Below, in pieces: positions 53,215 through 60,880 of a stretch of DNA of 64,000 nucleotides. The first letter of the stretch is position 1; each line of letters opens with the position of its first letter. The stretch is from assembly GCA_963848045.1 (NCBI GenBank), contig CAWKCC010000001.1, positions 62,001 to 126,000 on the forward strand, read 5' to 3'. Source of the DNA: CAVUAT01 sp963848045. GTDB taxonomy: Bacteria; Actinomycetota; Thermoleophilia; Solirubrobacterales; 70-9. Below the pieces are notes generated by a model. It was not told the origin of the DNA, did no database searches, and saw only the letters and a program-made list of their open reading frames with translations. The translations under genes and the position numbers were made by a program.

Positions 53215-53220
53215 AGCGTA
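53215..53220 (-). promoter_or_regulatory. -10 box TACGCT of tRNA-Leu
   Basis: On the minus strand, TACGCT ends 6 nt before the mature 5' end of the tRNA; TTGAGG lies 15 nt upstream as a possible -35. Confidence 0.55.
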
Positions 53221-53292
53221 GAGCGCGGAGGCAGCCCTCAAGGAGCGAATTTGCGTGGATCGCCGCCTTTCTAACGCGCTGATTAAGGCTTC

Positions 53293-53320
53293 TTGACCGC
53301 AACCGATGCATTGGTAGCGT
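53293..53320 (+). promoter_or_regulatory. Promoter TTGACC-16-TAGCGT of the sigma factor gene
   Basis: A -35 box TTGACC at 53293-53298, 16 nt spacer, -10 box TAGCGT at 53315-53320, then 6 nt to TTG 53327. It is the clearest two-box promoter in the window and fixes a leaderless TTG start. Confidence 0.65.
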
Positions 53321-53326
53321 GTTCTC

Positions 53327-54949
53327 TTGGGCAGGGAGAGTCTCCGGCGCAGCATCCCCAACTTGGAAGCTTCAGCACTCAGACACGCACAGAAGCGTGG
53401 GCTTTTCGCCCGTCGTTCGCCCTTGCTCAGGTTCCAGGAGGACCCCCAGCTCGTCGCGCTGACCCGCCGTGGCCACGAGCACGCCTTCGAGGCCCTGGTG
53501 GAGCGCTATCAGTCGCGGTTGCTCGGCTTCTGCCGCCAGATGCTCGGCTCCACGCAGGACGCAGAGGATGTGCTTCAGGAGGTCTTCGTCGCTGCCTACA
53601 ACGCGATGATCGCCGACGAGCGCGAGATCGCCGTACGCCCCTGGCTCTACCGGATCGCCCGCAACCGCTGCCTCAACCAGCTTCGCAAGCCGACGGCCGA
53701 CGGTCAGGACACGATGGACACGATGCCGCATATGAACGGCGTCACCACGCTCGAGCGAGTGCAGAACCGCGAGGAGTTCCGCAGCATGCTCGAGGACGTC
53801 TCGCACCTTCCCGAGACCCAGCGCACGGCGCTGTTGCTGCGCGAGATCGACGCGTTGAGCTACGAGGAGATCGCGGTGGCGATGGACACCACCGTGCCCG
53901 GTATCAAATCGCTGCTGGTTCGCGCTCGAATCGCGCTGGCCGAGTCAAGCCAGTCGCGCCAGCTCACCTGTGACGAGGTCCGGGTGCAGCTGGCCGAGGC
54001 TGCTGAGGGCCTCGCCAAGCTCGACGGCCCCGCTCGCCGCCACGTCAAGGCCTGCGAGCCCTGCTCCGACTTCCGCAAGCAGCTCCGCAGCGACTCGAAG
54101 GTTCTCGCGGCATTGTTCCCGGCCGGTCCGCTGCTGGCCCTGAAGGGCGTGATCGTCGCCAAGCTGGGCGGCCTGATCGGCGGCGGCAGCGCTGCCGGCG
54201 GCGGCGGCACTGCCGGCGCGGGCGCCGCGGCCGCGGGCGCAAGTGCCGCGGGCGGCACCGCCGCCACGGGAGCCGCTGCAGTCGGAGGCGCGGCGGCAGC
54301 CACAAGCGCCGGGGCATCGGCCGCCGGCGCCGCGGGCGCCGTCGGTGCCGCGCTCGGCACCAAGGCTGCGGCCGGGCTGGCCACAGCCGCGCTGATCGCC
54401 GGCGGGGTCGCCGAGGTCAAGAACGTAACCGACGAGAGCGCGGCTCCCAAGGGAGCCACCAAGTCGGCGGCGGCCAAGCCGGCCCCCGCGCCGCTGCTCG
54501 CCGAGCACGTCGTCGAGCCTGCCCCCGTCACCGAGGAGGCAACCCCCGTGGTGGCGGTCGTCCCCGAGGAGGTCGTGGTCGAGCCGGCCGCCGAGGAGAG
54601 CAAGGCGCCGACTGAGGGCAGCGGAGGGATCGCCGCCGACAGGGACAAGAAGAAGAAGAACGATGAGGCCCTCGCCAACACCAACGTCGGCAAGGAGACC
54701 ACCGCCGTCGGCGGTCCGGTCTCAACCGGCATCCAGGGCAGCTGCGACGCCGACGCCGACGGCATCGCCGACCCCGACTGCGTCCCCCCCACCGCCACCG
54801 AGATCGAGCAGACCGACCAGGGTCTGGAGCCGGCGATCAAGCGGACGGTGAAGCTCGCCAAGCGGCCGTCCAAGCGCTCGAAGCCCGACAAGCGCTCGAA
54901 GAGCCTCAAGCCCACGCAGGGCTCGAAGAGACCCAAGCCCAAGAAGTAG
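53327..54949 (+). CDS. ECF sigma factor fused to anti-sigma-like zinc domain and long C-terminal tail
   Basis: 540 aa from TTG 53327. Sigma region 2 at about 52-120 (FEALVERYQSRLLGFCRQML, DAEDVLQEVFVAAYNAM) and region 4 at about 155-205 (LPETQRTALLLREIDALSYEEIA). A ZAS-like zinc motif follows: C215, H239, C243 and C246 (HVKACEPC). Then come hydrophobic stretches (258-285) and an Ala/Gly-rich run to about 390 that could cross the membrane, then an acidic Pro/Val region, a CDADADGIADPDC Ca-binding-like motif and a basic Lys/Ser/Pro end. Sigma and anti-sigma parts are normally separate proteins. Confidence 0.85.
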   Translation: MGRESLRRSIPNLEASALRHAQKRGLFARRSPLLRFQEDPQLVALTRRGHEHAFEALVERYQSRLLGFCRQMLGSTQDAEDVLQEVFVAAYNAMIADEREIAVRPWLYRIARNRCLNQLRKPTADGQDTMDTMPHMNGVTTLERVQNREEFRSMLEDVSHLPETQRTALLLREIDALSYEEIAVAMDTTVPGIKSLLVRARIALAESSQSRQLTCDEVRVQLAEAAEGLAKLDGPARRHVKACEPCSDFRKQLRSDSKVLAALFPAGPLLALKGVIVAKLGGLIGGGSAAGGGGTAGAGAAAAGASAAGGTAATGAAAVGGAAAATSAGASAAGAAGAVGAALGTKAAAGLATAALIAGGVAEVKNVTDESAAPKGATKSAAAKPAPAPLLAEHVVEPAPVTEEATPVVAVVPEEVVVEPAAEESKAPTEGSGGIAADRDKKKKNDEALANTNVGKETTAVGGPVSTGIQGSCDADADGIADPDCVPPTATEIEQTDQGLEPAIKRTVKLAKRPSKRSKPDKRSKSLKPTQGSKRPKPKK

Positions 54950-54992
54950 CCGGCGTCAGGGGGCGGGCGCGGCGCCGCCAAATGGGCCTTCG

Positions 54993-55673
54993 CTAGTCGG
55001 CCTTGCCGAGGTGCTGCTTGAAGAAGCCGACCGTCTTCTCCCACGCGGCCTCGGCGTGGCCCTCGTCATAGGTGCCCAGGCGGTCGTGGTCGTTGGCGAA
55101 CGCGTGCCCGGCCTCGTCGTAGTACTCGAAGGCCGCCTCGACGCCGGCCTCCTGCAGCTCGGACTCCAGCGCCTTGGCGTCCTCGAGCGCGATGAAGTCA
55201 TCGGAGGTGCCGAAATGGCCCAGCACCGGCGCCTCGATGTTCGAGAAGTCGGGCTTGCCGTGCGGCATCACGTAGTAGTAGGTGACAGCCGCACCGATCT
55301 CGGGGTTCGATGCCGCCGCCCAGACCGAGAGGCCACCGCCCATGCAGAAGCCGACCGAGCCGACCTCGCCGTTGCACTTGGGGTGCGCGAGCAGGTGCTT
55401 GACCGCTCCGCGCATCTCCTTCTCCGCCTCGTCCATGTTCAGGGCCATCAGCTTCTGCTGCGCCTCGTCGGGCTGCTCGGTGGTCTCGCCGTGGTAGAGG
55501 TCGGGCGCGAGCGCCACGAAGCCCTCCGCTGCGAACCGGTCGACGATCTTGCGCACGCTGTCGTCGAGACCCCACCATTCCTGCAGGACCACGATCCCCG
55601 GCCCTTCGGCGTCAGGCTCCGCGAGGTATCCGCTGGCCGTGCCTCCGTTTGCTGTGAACTCAACCTCCGGCAT
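54993..55673 (-). CDS. Dienelactone hydrolase family protein
   Basis: 226 aa from ATG 55673, with AGGAGGGTG upstream. Catalytic triad Cys-Asp-His: GFCMGGGLS (Cys nucleophile), GTSDDFIALEDAK (Asp) and DEAGHAFAN (His). VVLQEWWGLDD matches the oxyanion region. It hydrolyses dienelactone-like esters; the true substrate is unknown. It overlaps the preceding gene by 14 bp. Confidence 0.9.
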   Translation of the reverse strand: MPEVEFTANGGTASGYLAEPDAEGPGIVVLQEWWGLDDSVRKIVDRFAAEGFVALAPDLYHGETTEQPDEAQQKLMALNMDEAEKEMRGAVKHLLAHPKCNGEVGSVGFCMGGGLSVWAAASNPEIGAAVTYYYVMPHGKPDFSNIEAPVLGHFGTSDDFIALEDAKALESELQEAGVEAAFEYYDEAGHAFANDHDRLGTYDEGHAEAAWEKTVGFFKQHLGKAD

Positions 55674-56019
55674 CTGCACCCTCCTCCTGCTCGTCGTCGC
55701 TGTCTGCAAGTTCTTCGGCCAGCGCCCAGCCCACGGAGACGCCCACCATCATCCCCATCCGGGCCTCCTCGGCGAGCAGCGTTCGGACGGCTGCCACCCG
55801 TTGCTCCGCGTCGGGGGTGGTCGCGGCCTTCAGCACCCCGGCCTCGTGTGACTCACCGAACCAGCCGCCGGCGTTGAGAGCCTCGGCCAGCACCCGCTGC
55901 AGGTGAGGCGCGGCGCGGGCGACCATCCGCTCTGCCTCGCCGAAGGCCTCGGGATCGCTGATCGCGTCGATCGCGGCGTCGATCTGCTCGTCGGTGTAGG
56001 GGCCCCTGGGCACGAGCAC
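55660..56019 (-). CDS. Hypothetical protein, operon with dienelactone hydrolase
   Basis: 119 aa from GTG 56019 (an upstream ATG 56073 adds an unlikely Arg/Pro-rich start). GPYTDEQIDAAIDAISDP, then AERMVARAAPHLQRVLAEAL and VAAVRTLLAEEARMGMMVGVSVGWALAEEL: mostly helical, with an acidic C-terminus. No family is recognised. Its end overlaps the hydrolase start. Confidence 0.6.
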   Translation of the reverse strand: MLVPRGPYTDEQIDAAIDAISDPEAFGEAERMVARAAPHLQRVLAEALNAGGWFGESHEAGVLKAATTPDAEQRVAAVRTLLAEEARMGMMVGVSVGWALAEELADSDDEQEEGADAGG

Positions 56020-56092
56020 AATCTTGCACCAAATGGGGCCGCGGCGGCCCCCGCCTGCAGGCGTGGCGGGCACCCGTCACCGATCTCAGCGG

Positions 56093-56869
56093 CTAGGCGG
56101 GCTCTCGCCTCTCCCACATCTGGGCGGCGCCGAAGTCGCGATAGCCGAGCCGCGTGTACACGGCTCGGCCGAGCTTGGAGGACTCGAGCGATGACGTCTG
56201 GAGGCCGTCCTCCTCCCGGGCGACGGCCAGGGCATGGGCGAGCAGGCGGCCCGCGAGGCCGCGGTTGCGCGCCTCCGGCAGCGTCGCCACCCACATCACG
56301 TGCGCGTCGCGCCCGTGCGGCCAGACCGCGAGCGTCGTCACCTCCTCGCCGTCCAGCGACCCGAACCAGATGCGCATCCCCGGCATCTCGGCGCGCTCGA
56401 CCGCCTCGAGCTCGCCCGGTGGGTATCCGTAGGCGATCTCGTTGAGGCGAACCATCGCACCGTGGTCGAGGCGCTCGACGATCGCGAGCGAGGGCTCCGG
56501 CTCGGGCATGAGAAGCCCGGTCAGGTCAAGGCCCATCAGCCTGGGATTGGAGTCCAGCACGTGTCCCGCCTCTTGCAGCGCCTCGCCTGTGCCGACCTCA
56601 TCCTCGGGCACCCACACGGCCCAGGCGCTGATCCCCGCGCTCTCATAGGCATCTGCGATCTCATCCAGCGAGTCGAGCAGCGGCCGCGGATCCTCGTAGA
56701 AGACCGAGTTCAACACGGAGCGTTCGGGAGCCGCAGGGACGATCGCGGCCGTAACCCCGTCGCGCTCCCAGACGGCGCCGCCCGACCCGGTAGCGATCAG
56801 CGACCAGCAGGGCGCCTGAGCGCCGCGAATCAGCGCGACCCAGCCCGCCCTGTCGCCGGGGACGCTCAC
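56093..56869 (-). CDS. GNAT-family N-acetyltransferase
   Basis: 258 aa from GTG 56869. The acetyl-CoA loop is in the C-terminal half: VMWVATLPEARNRGLAGRLLAHAL (motif A, RxxGxA/G), then LESSKLGRAVYTRLGYRD. The N-terminal 120 residues form a second, degenerate GNAT-like lobe. The GTG overlaps the methyltransferase stop (GTGA), so translation is coupled. Confidence 0.85.
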   Translation of the reverse strand: MSVPGDRAGWVALIRGAQAPCWSLIATGSGGAVWERDGVTAAIVPAAPERSVLNSVFYEDPRPLLDSLDEIADAYESAGISAWAVWVPEDEVGTGEALQEAGHVLDSNPRLMGLDLTGLLMPEPEPSLAIVERLDHGAMVRLNEIAYGYPPGELEAVERAEMPGMRIWFGSLDGEEVTTLAVWPHGRDAHVMWVATLPEARNRGLAGRLLAHALAVAREEDGLQTSSLESSKLGRAVYTRLGYRDFGAAQMWERREPA

Positions 56870-57528
56870 TGCTTGATGGCCACCGTGAGGCCGTCGGCGA
56901 TGCCGAGCATCACCGCGTCAACGCGGTCGTCGGTGGCGATGCGATCGTTGAGCTCGGCGACCACCCGAGGGGCCTCGTCGGCGCCGGCGGCGGCGTCGAC
57001 GACGCGGCCGCCCATCAGGACGTTGTCGAGCAGCAGCAGGCCGCCCGGGCGCAGCAGCCGCAGGCACTCCTCGAAGTAGGTGGGGTAGCTCTCCTTGTCG
57101 GCGTCGACGAAAGCGAGGTCGAAGCTGTCCGGTTGCCCGATCTCGGCCAGCGTGGCGGCGGCGGGGCCGACTCGGATCTCGACGCGGTCGCCGAGGCCGG
57201 CCCGGTCGAGGTGGTCGCGCGCCCGCTCCGCGTACTCCGGCTCGAGCTCACAGACGACGAGCTCCCCGTCCGCGGGAAGCCCGCGCGCGATCGCGACGGC
57301 TCCGTAGCCGAGGAAGGTGCCGACCTCGAGCGCGCGACGCGCACCGATCGCCCTGACGAGGATGGTGATCAGGGCGGCCTGATCGCCGGCGATCTGCATG
57401 ATCGCAAGCGAGCCCATCTCGGCACCTGCGCGCTCGATCTCGGGAGTCACGCCGTTGCGATAAGAGCTGTGCTCGACGGTGTAGCGGTGCAGCTCGGGGG
57501 TCAGCGCCGTGAACTTGTCGATGCCCAC
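56866..57528 (-). CDS. Class I O-methyltransferase (caffeoyl-CoA type)
   Basis: 220 aa from GTG 57528, 2 bp after the stop of the rhomboid-like gene. SAM motif ALEVGTFLGYGAVAIARGL, metal/catalytic FDLAFVDADKESYPTY and LLLLDNVLMGGRV are diagnostic of the cation-dependent O-methyltransferase family. The substrate is probably a catechol or other vicinal diol. Confidence 0.9.
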   Translation of the reverse strand: MGIDKFTALTPELHRYTVEHSSYRNGVTPEIERAGAEMGSLAIMQIAGDQAALITILVRAIGARRALEVGTFLGYGAVAIARGLPADGELVVCELEPEYAERARDHLDRAGLGDRVEIRVGPAAATLAEIGQPDSFDLAFVDADKESYPTYFEECLRLLRPGGLLLLDNVLMGGRVVDAAAGADEAPRVVAELNDRIATDDRVDAVMLGIADGLTVAIKQ

Positions 57529-57530
57529 GG

Positions 57531-58358
57531 CTAGCCCGGGTGTCGCTCGCGGCGAGCGTAGGCGGCGGCGAAGCCGCACGCGGCCCCCACCGCTCCGCCG
57601 CCGATGCCGGCGAAGACGTTCGCGTAGGCCTCCACCAGGGGCAGCAGGATCAGGACCAGGGCCGCGACGCCGGCGCCGATCACGTCCACGTCGCCGCGAT
57701 CGGGGTCGGCGCGCACCTCGGCGGCCCGCAGCACGGCCCAGGTTGCCAGCAGCCCGAGCGCCACCCCGTTGCCGCCGGAAGCAAGCAGCAGCTCGCCCTG
57801 GCTGGAGAGCAGGCTCTCGATCCCGTTCGCCGCCACCATGCCGAGGGTGCCGGCGGCGACCATCAGGATCACGGTGGGCAGCGTGCCGAGCCTGCGTTCG
57901 ACCGGCAGACCGAAGATCACGATCCCGATCGCTGCGACGAACAGGTAGCCCACGTCGGGATAGACCCAGGGCGCTGCGAAGAAGCGCCACCAAGCGCCGT
58001 CGACGGGGCCGGCGATGGCTCCGAGGTCGGTGACCGGGATGCTGCCCGCGCGCTGGATCAGCACCAGCATGGCCGGCAGGGCGACCGCGGAGATCACGGC
58101 GAGGGGGCGGCCATGGAGTCGCTCGACCACCCCGGTGCCCGCTCGCTCCGGACGCTGCGCGCGGCGGGTGGCGCGCTCGGCCTTGGCGCGCCGTCGGCGC
58201 GATCGCCGGCTCTCGCGCGCCTGGAGCTCGTCGCCTCGCCGCTCGAGCTCGGGGGCGCGCTTGCGGATGCGCGTGCCGCAGTAGGGGCACTCGGTGACGT
58301 AGGGACTCACCTCGGAGCCACAGCTTCGGCAGACCACGCTCAACTCAGGCGAGCTCAC
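57531..58358 (-). CDS. Zinc-ribbon rhomboid-like membrane protein without catalytic residues
   Basis: 275 aa from GTG 58358. N-terminal zinc ribbon (C10, C13, C24, C27), a basic linker, then six membrane helices (about 84-267) with rhomboid landmarks: WWRFFAAPWVYPDVGYLF, FGLPVERRLGT and ASGGNGVALGLLA. The serine of GxSG is Asn (N197), and the His of the last helix is Asn (N247, EAYANVFAG). It therefore looks like a pseudoprotease. It overlaps the HxlR gene by 14 bp and heads an operon with the methyltransferase and acetyltransferase. Confidence 0.75.
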   Translation of the reverse strand: MSSPELSVVCRSCGSEVSPYVTECPYCGTRIRKRAPELERRGDELQARESRRSRRRRAKAERATRRAQRPERAGTGVVERLHGRPLAVISAVALPAMLVLIQRAGSIPVTDLGAIAGPVDGAWWRFFAAPWVYPDVGYLFVAAIGIVIFGLPVERRLGTLPTVILMVAAGTLGMVAANGIESLLSSQGELLLASGGNGVALGLLATWAVLRAAEVRADPDRGDVDVIGAGVAALVLILLPLVEAYANVFAGIGGGAVGAACGFAAAYARRERHPG

Positions 58359-58650
58359 GCTGCGAGGATACCCCGGCGCTCCGCGACGCCCATCGGTTGA
58401 GCTCGTAGAGCAGGCGGGCCAGTTCGCGCCCCCGTCCGGTCAGCCGGTAGCGCCGGCTCGCATCGCGCTCCACCACCCCAGCCTCGGCGAGCTCGCCGAG
58501 GCGGGCGGAGAGCACGGAGGGGCTGATCGACACCCGCTCGCGCAACTCCGAGAAGGAGAGGGTCTCGCGGCGCAGCTCCCAGACCAGCCGCAGGGCCCAA
58601 CGCCGTCCGAGCAGGTCCAACGTCCCCGACATCGTGCCTGTGGTCGCCAT
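58345..58650 (-). CDS. HxlR-family winged-helix regulator
   Basis: 101 aa from ATG 58650. LLGRRWALRLVWELRRETLSFSELRERVSISPSVLSARL carries the HxlR wing-helix, followed by VVERDASRRYRLTGRGRELA. There is no conserved Cys near the N-terminus, so it is unlike the thiol-sensing YodB branch. It overlaps the rhomboid-like gene and is probably autoregulated through the repeated GTAC sites upstream. Confidence 0.85.
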   Translation of the reverse strand: MATTGTMSGTLDLLGRRWALRLVWELRRETLSFSELRERVSISPSVLSARLGELAEAGVVERDASRRYRLTGRGRELARLLYELNRWASRSAGVSSQRELA

Positions 58651-58662
58651 TGAGTTCTATAT

Positions 58663-58732
58663 TCGTACTATCATGCTCAAATTGCAAGCAGTTGACTTTG
58701 ATTTCCGTACTAACCGGACCACATAGGTACGG
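58663..58732. promoter_or_regulatory. Three-copy CGTAC operator upstream of the HxlR operon
   Basis: TCGTACTA (58663-58670) and CCGTACTA (58705-58712) are direct copies, and AGGTACGG (58725-58732) is an inverted copy. They lie in an AT-rich 90-bp gap, unlike the surrounding sequence, just upstream of the repressor gene on the minus strand. These are likely HxlR binding sites. Confidence 0.5.
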
Positions 58733-58743
58733 ATCTGGCGAGA

Positions 58744-59856
58744 TCAAGGCGCGGTGGCGGCGACGATCTCGCGCATCAGGCCCCTGATGTCGCCGTGCTC
58801 GTCGTACCAGTCGAGCTGGCGGCGCGCGCCGGTGCCGTTCTCGATCAGGTCCTCGAGGCTGGCCAGCTCTGCCTCGCAGCCCAGCTGCTGCGCATGCTCG
58901 CGGTGCTGATCGATCACGCCCCGCGCCATCTCGGCACCGGGTACCTCGATGCCGCGGTCGAAGTCGATCAGCTTTCCCTCGATCCCGGCCAGAGCCGCTC
59001 GCACCTTGTTGTCGTCAATCAGCTCCCAGGGGTGCTCGACGCTGGGAACGCCGTCGTCGTATTCGGCCGCGAGGCGGTGCGCAAGCGATTGGGCCAGGGC
59101 GGCAAACCCGATCGTGTGCTCGACGCGCGTCTGCTGGTCGAAGATCCGCAGCTCGACCGTGCCGAAGTTGGGGTGGGGGCGCACGTCCCACCACATGTAC
59201 GTGTAATCGGGGATCGCCCCGCCGCGCATCATCTGCTCGACGCGGTGGGAGTAGATCTCCCAGCTCCCGTAATAGGGAGGGACCCCCACCCTCGGGAAGC
59301 TGCGAAAGACGGGGGTGCGAGAGGACATGACCCCCGTCACCCTGGCCTGCCACAGGGGCGAGTTCGCGGACATTCCCAGCAGCAACGGCAGGTAGCCGCG
59401 CATGCCGTCGGCGACGTAGATGGCCTTCTGGGGGTCGTCGATGCCGACGTGGATGTGCGTTCCGAAGATCAGCTCACGCTGGGCGATCCAGCGCAGCTCG
59501 TCGATCAACTCGCGGTAGCGGGGGCGCTCGACTATGGCCTGTTCCTCGTAGTGCGCGGAGGGGTGGGTACCCGACGCGCCCAGCGCCAGGCCCAGCTCGG
59601 CACAGACATCGATCACGGTGCTGCGCAGCTCGCGGAGCTGCCCGCCCGCCGCGCCGACCCCGGCGCAGGGCTCGGTGGCGACCTCGAGGACCGATTGCAT
59701 CAACTCGGGCTTGACCTCGCCCGGAAGCTCCGGGGGGATGGCCGCGAGCACCTGCTCGATCGCCTGCGCGAGCTCCAGGGTCTCTGAGCTGCAGATCATC
59801 AGCTCCTCCTCGATGCCGACCGTGAAGGCGGGCCCGGTGAAGTTGTGCTCGAGCAC
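58744..59856 (-). CDS. Carboxylate-amine ligase (YbdK / glutamate-cysteine ligase-like)
   Basis: 370 aa from GTG 59856. TVGIEEELMICSSETLEL, QSVLEVATEPC, ALGASGTHPSAHYEEQ, GTHIHVGIDDPQKAI and MWWDVRPHPNFGTVELRIFDQQT are the ATP-grasp-like glutamine-synthetase-fold motifs of the GCS2/YbdK family. It makes a gamma-glutamyl amide such as gamma-glutamylcysteine; the exact amine is unknown. There is no glutathione synthetase nearby. Confidence 0.9.
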   Translation of the reverse strand: MLEHNFTGPAFTVGIEEELMICSSETLELAQAIEQVLAAIPPELPGEVKPELMQSVLEVATEPCAGVGAAGGQLRELRSTVIDVCAELGLALGASGTHPSAHYEEQAIVERPRYRELIDELRWIAQRELIFGTHIHVGIDDPQKAIYVADGMRGYLPLLLGMSANSPLWQARVTGVMSSRTPVFRSFPRVGVPPYYGSWEIYSHRVEQMMRGGAIPDYTYMWWDVRPHPNFGTVELRIFDQQTRVEHTIGFAALAQSLAHRLAAEYDDGVPSVEHPWELIDDNKVRAALAGIEGKLIDFDRGIEVPGAEMARGVIDQHREHAQQLGCEAELASLEDLIENGTGARRQLDWYDEHGDIRGLMREIVAATAP

Positions 59857-59862
59857 GGCGCG

Positions 59863-59868
59863 AGCGTA
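59863..59868 (-). promoter_or_regulatory. Leaderless -10 box TACGCT for the ligase gene
   Basis: On the minus strand, TACGCT ends 6 nt before GTG 59856. Confidence 0.6.
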
Positions 59869-59981
59869 TCTGAGGCCAGATCATCGTCCGTCCCCGCCCC
59901 CGCCCGGCGGGCTCGCGCGACCGCCGCCCGGCGTCAGGGGGATAGTTGCGCTCGCGACCCACTCAGCGTGTGGTGGTCACG

Positions 59982-60533
59982 ATGAGGCGACGCGGATGGT
60001 GGAGCGGCCCGGTGGTGGCGGGCGCGATCGCCTGCGCCATCGTCCTGGGCGCGACCGCGCGCCCGCAGCAGGAGCGGGCGGGCCCCGGGAGCGTCAGGGC
60101 GCCCGGCAGCGCGGCGAGCTCGGCCGCGGGGCCGCTCAGCGCCCGCGTGCTCGAGGTGACCGATGGCGACACGATCGTCGTCGAGCTATCCGATGGCGCG
60201 GTCGAGAATGTCCGCTACATCGGCATCGATACCCCCGAGTCCACGCCGAACCAGCCCCTCGAGTGCTTCGGAGAAGAGGCGGCCGAGGCGAACCGGCGCC
60301 TGGTGGAGGGCGCCGTCGTCCGCCTGGAGCTGGGGCCCGAGCGCCGCGACGACTACGGCCGGCTGCTGGCCTACGTGCGCGTCGGCGCGGTCATGGTCAA
60401 CGCGAGGCTGGCCAGGCTCGGCTTCGCGCGCACCCTGACGATCGCCCCCAACGACGCCCGAGCGCCGCTGTTCAGACGTCTCGAGGGCGCCGCTGCCCGA
60501 GCGGGGCGGGGACTCTGGGGCGCCTGTGGATGA
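59982..60533 (+). CDS. Secreted thermonuclease-family nuclease (SNase-like)
   Basis: 183 aa from ATG 59982. Membrane anchor or signal at about 6-27 (GPVVAGAIACAIVLGATA). SNase domain: VTDGDTIVVELSDG, VRYIGIDTPEST (Arg and Asp/Glu of the active site), LELGPERRDDYGRLLAYV (the Glu/Arg pair), LARLGFART and GRGLWGACG. Ca2+-dependent cleavage of DNA or RNA outside the cell is expected. An earlier start (59946) is possible. Confidence 0.88.
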   Translation: MRRRGWWSGPVVAGAIACAIVLGATARPQQERAGPGSVRAPGSAASSAAGPLSARVLEVTDGDTIVVELSDGAVENVRYIGIDTPESTPNQPLECFGEEAAEANRRLVEGAVVRLELGPERRDDYGRLLAYVRVGAVMVNARLARLGFARTLTIAPNDARAPLFRRLEGAAARAGRGLWGACG

Positions 60534-60601
60534 CAGCTGGTCCTTTCGGGTCCCTTTGCTAGTTTGAGCGAGCCCTAACGAGCCGCGCTCAGGGGCTGCC
60601 T

Positions 60602-60850
60602 ATGGCGAATCTGCGAATGCGACAGAGCATGGCTCAGATCGAGCTGGCCTTCGAGCAGGAGATGGCGCTCGAGAAGCGCCGGCGCGATCAGCTGCGCAAG
60701 CGCGCGGCCAACCGCTCGCGCTCTCGCCGCATCCAGCGCACCGAGTCCCGCGGCAAGGTCAGGTTCGGCGTTCTCCTGGTCGCACTGACGATCACCGTGG
60801 TCACCGTGGTCGTGGCGATGTTCGAGACGCTCGCCTGGCTGATGGCCTAG
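60602..60850 (+). CDS. Small single-pass membrane protein with charged N-terminus
   Basis: 82 aa. RMRQSMAQIELAFEQEMALEKRRRDQLRKR is a charged helix, possibly a coiled coil, followed by a basic stretch and one membrane helix (about 55-80). Cell-division or envelope scaffolds of this size look similar, but no family can be assigned. TAGTTT lies 38 nt upstream. Confidence 0.65.
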   Translation: MANLRMRQSMAQIELAFEQEMALEKRRRDQLRKRAANRSRSRRIQRTESRGKVRFGVLLVALTITVVTVVVAMFETLAWLMA

Positions 60851-60880
60851 ACCGGGCATCTCGCTAGAGTCACGCGCTCG

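Noticed and set aside
56866..58290. A 474-codon frame for the O-methyltransferase
   Set aside because: The N-terminal 250 residues are Arg/Pro noise overlapping the rhomboid-like gene. The methyltransferase begins at GTG 57528.
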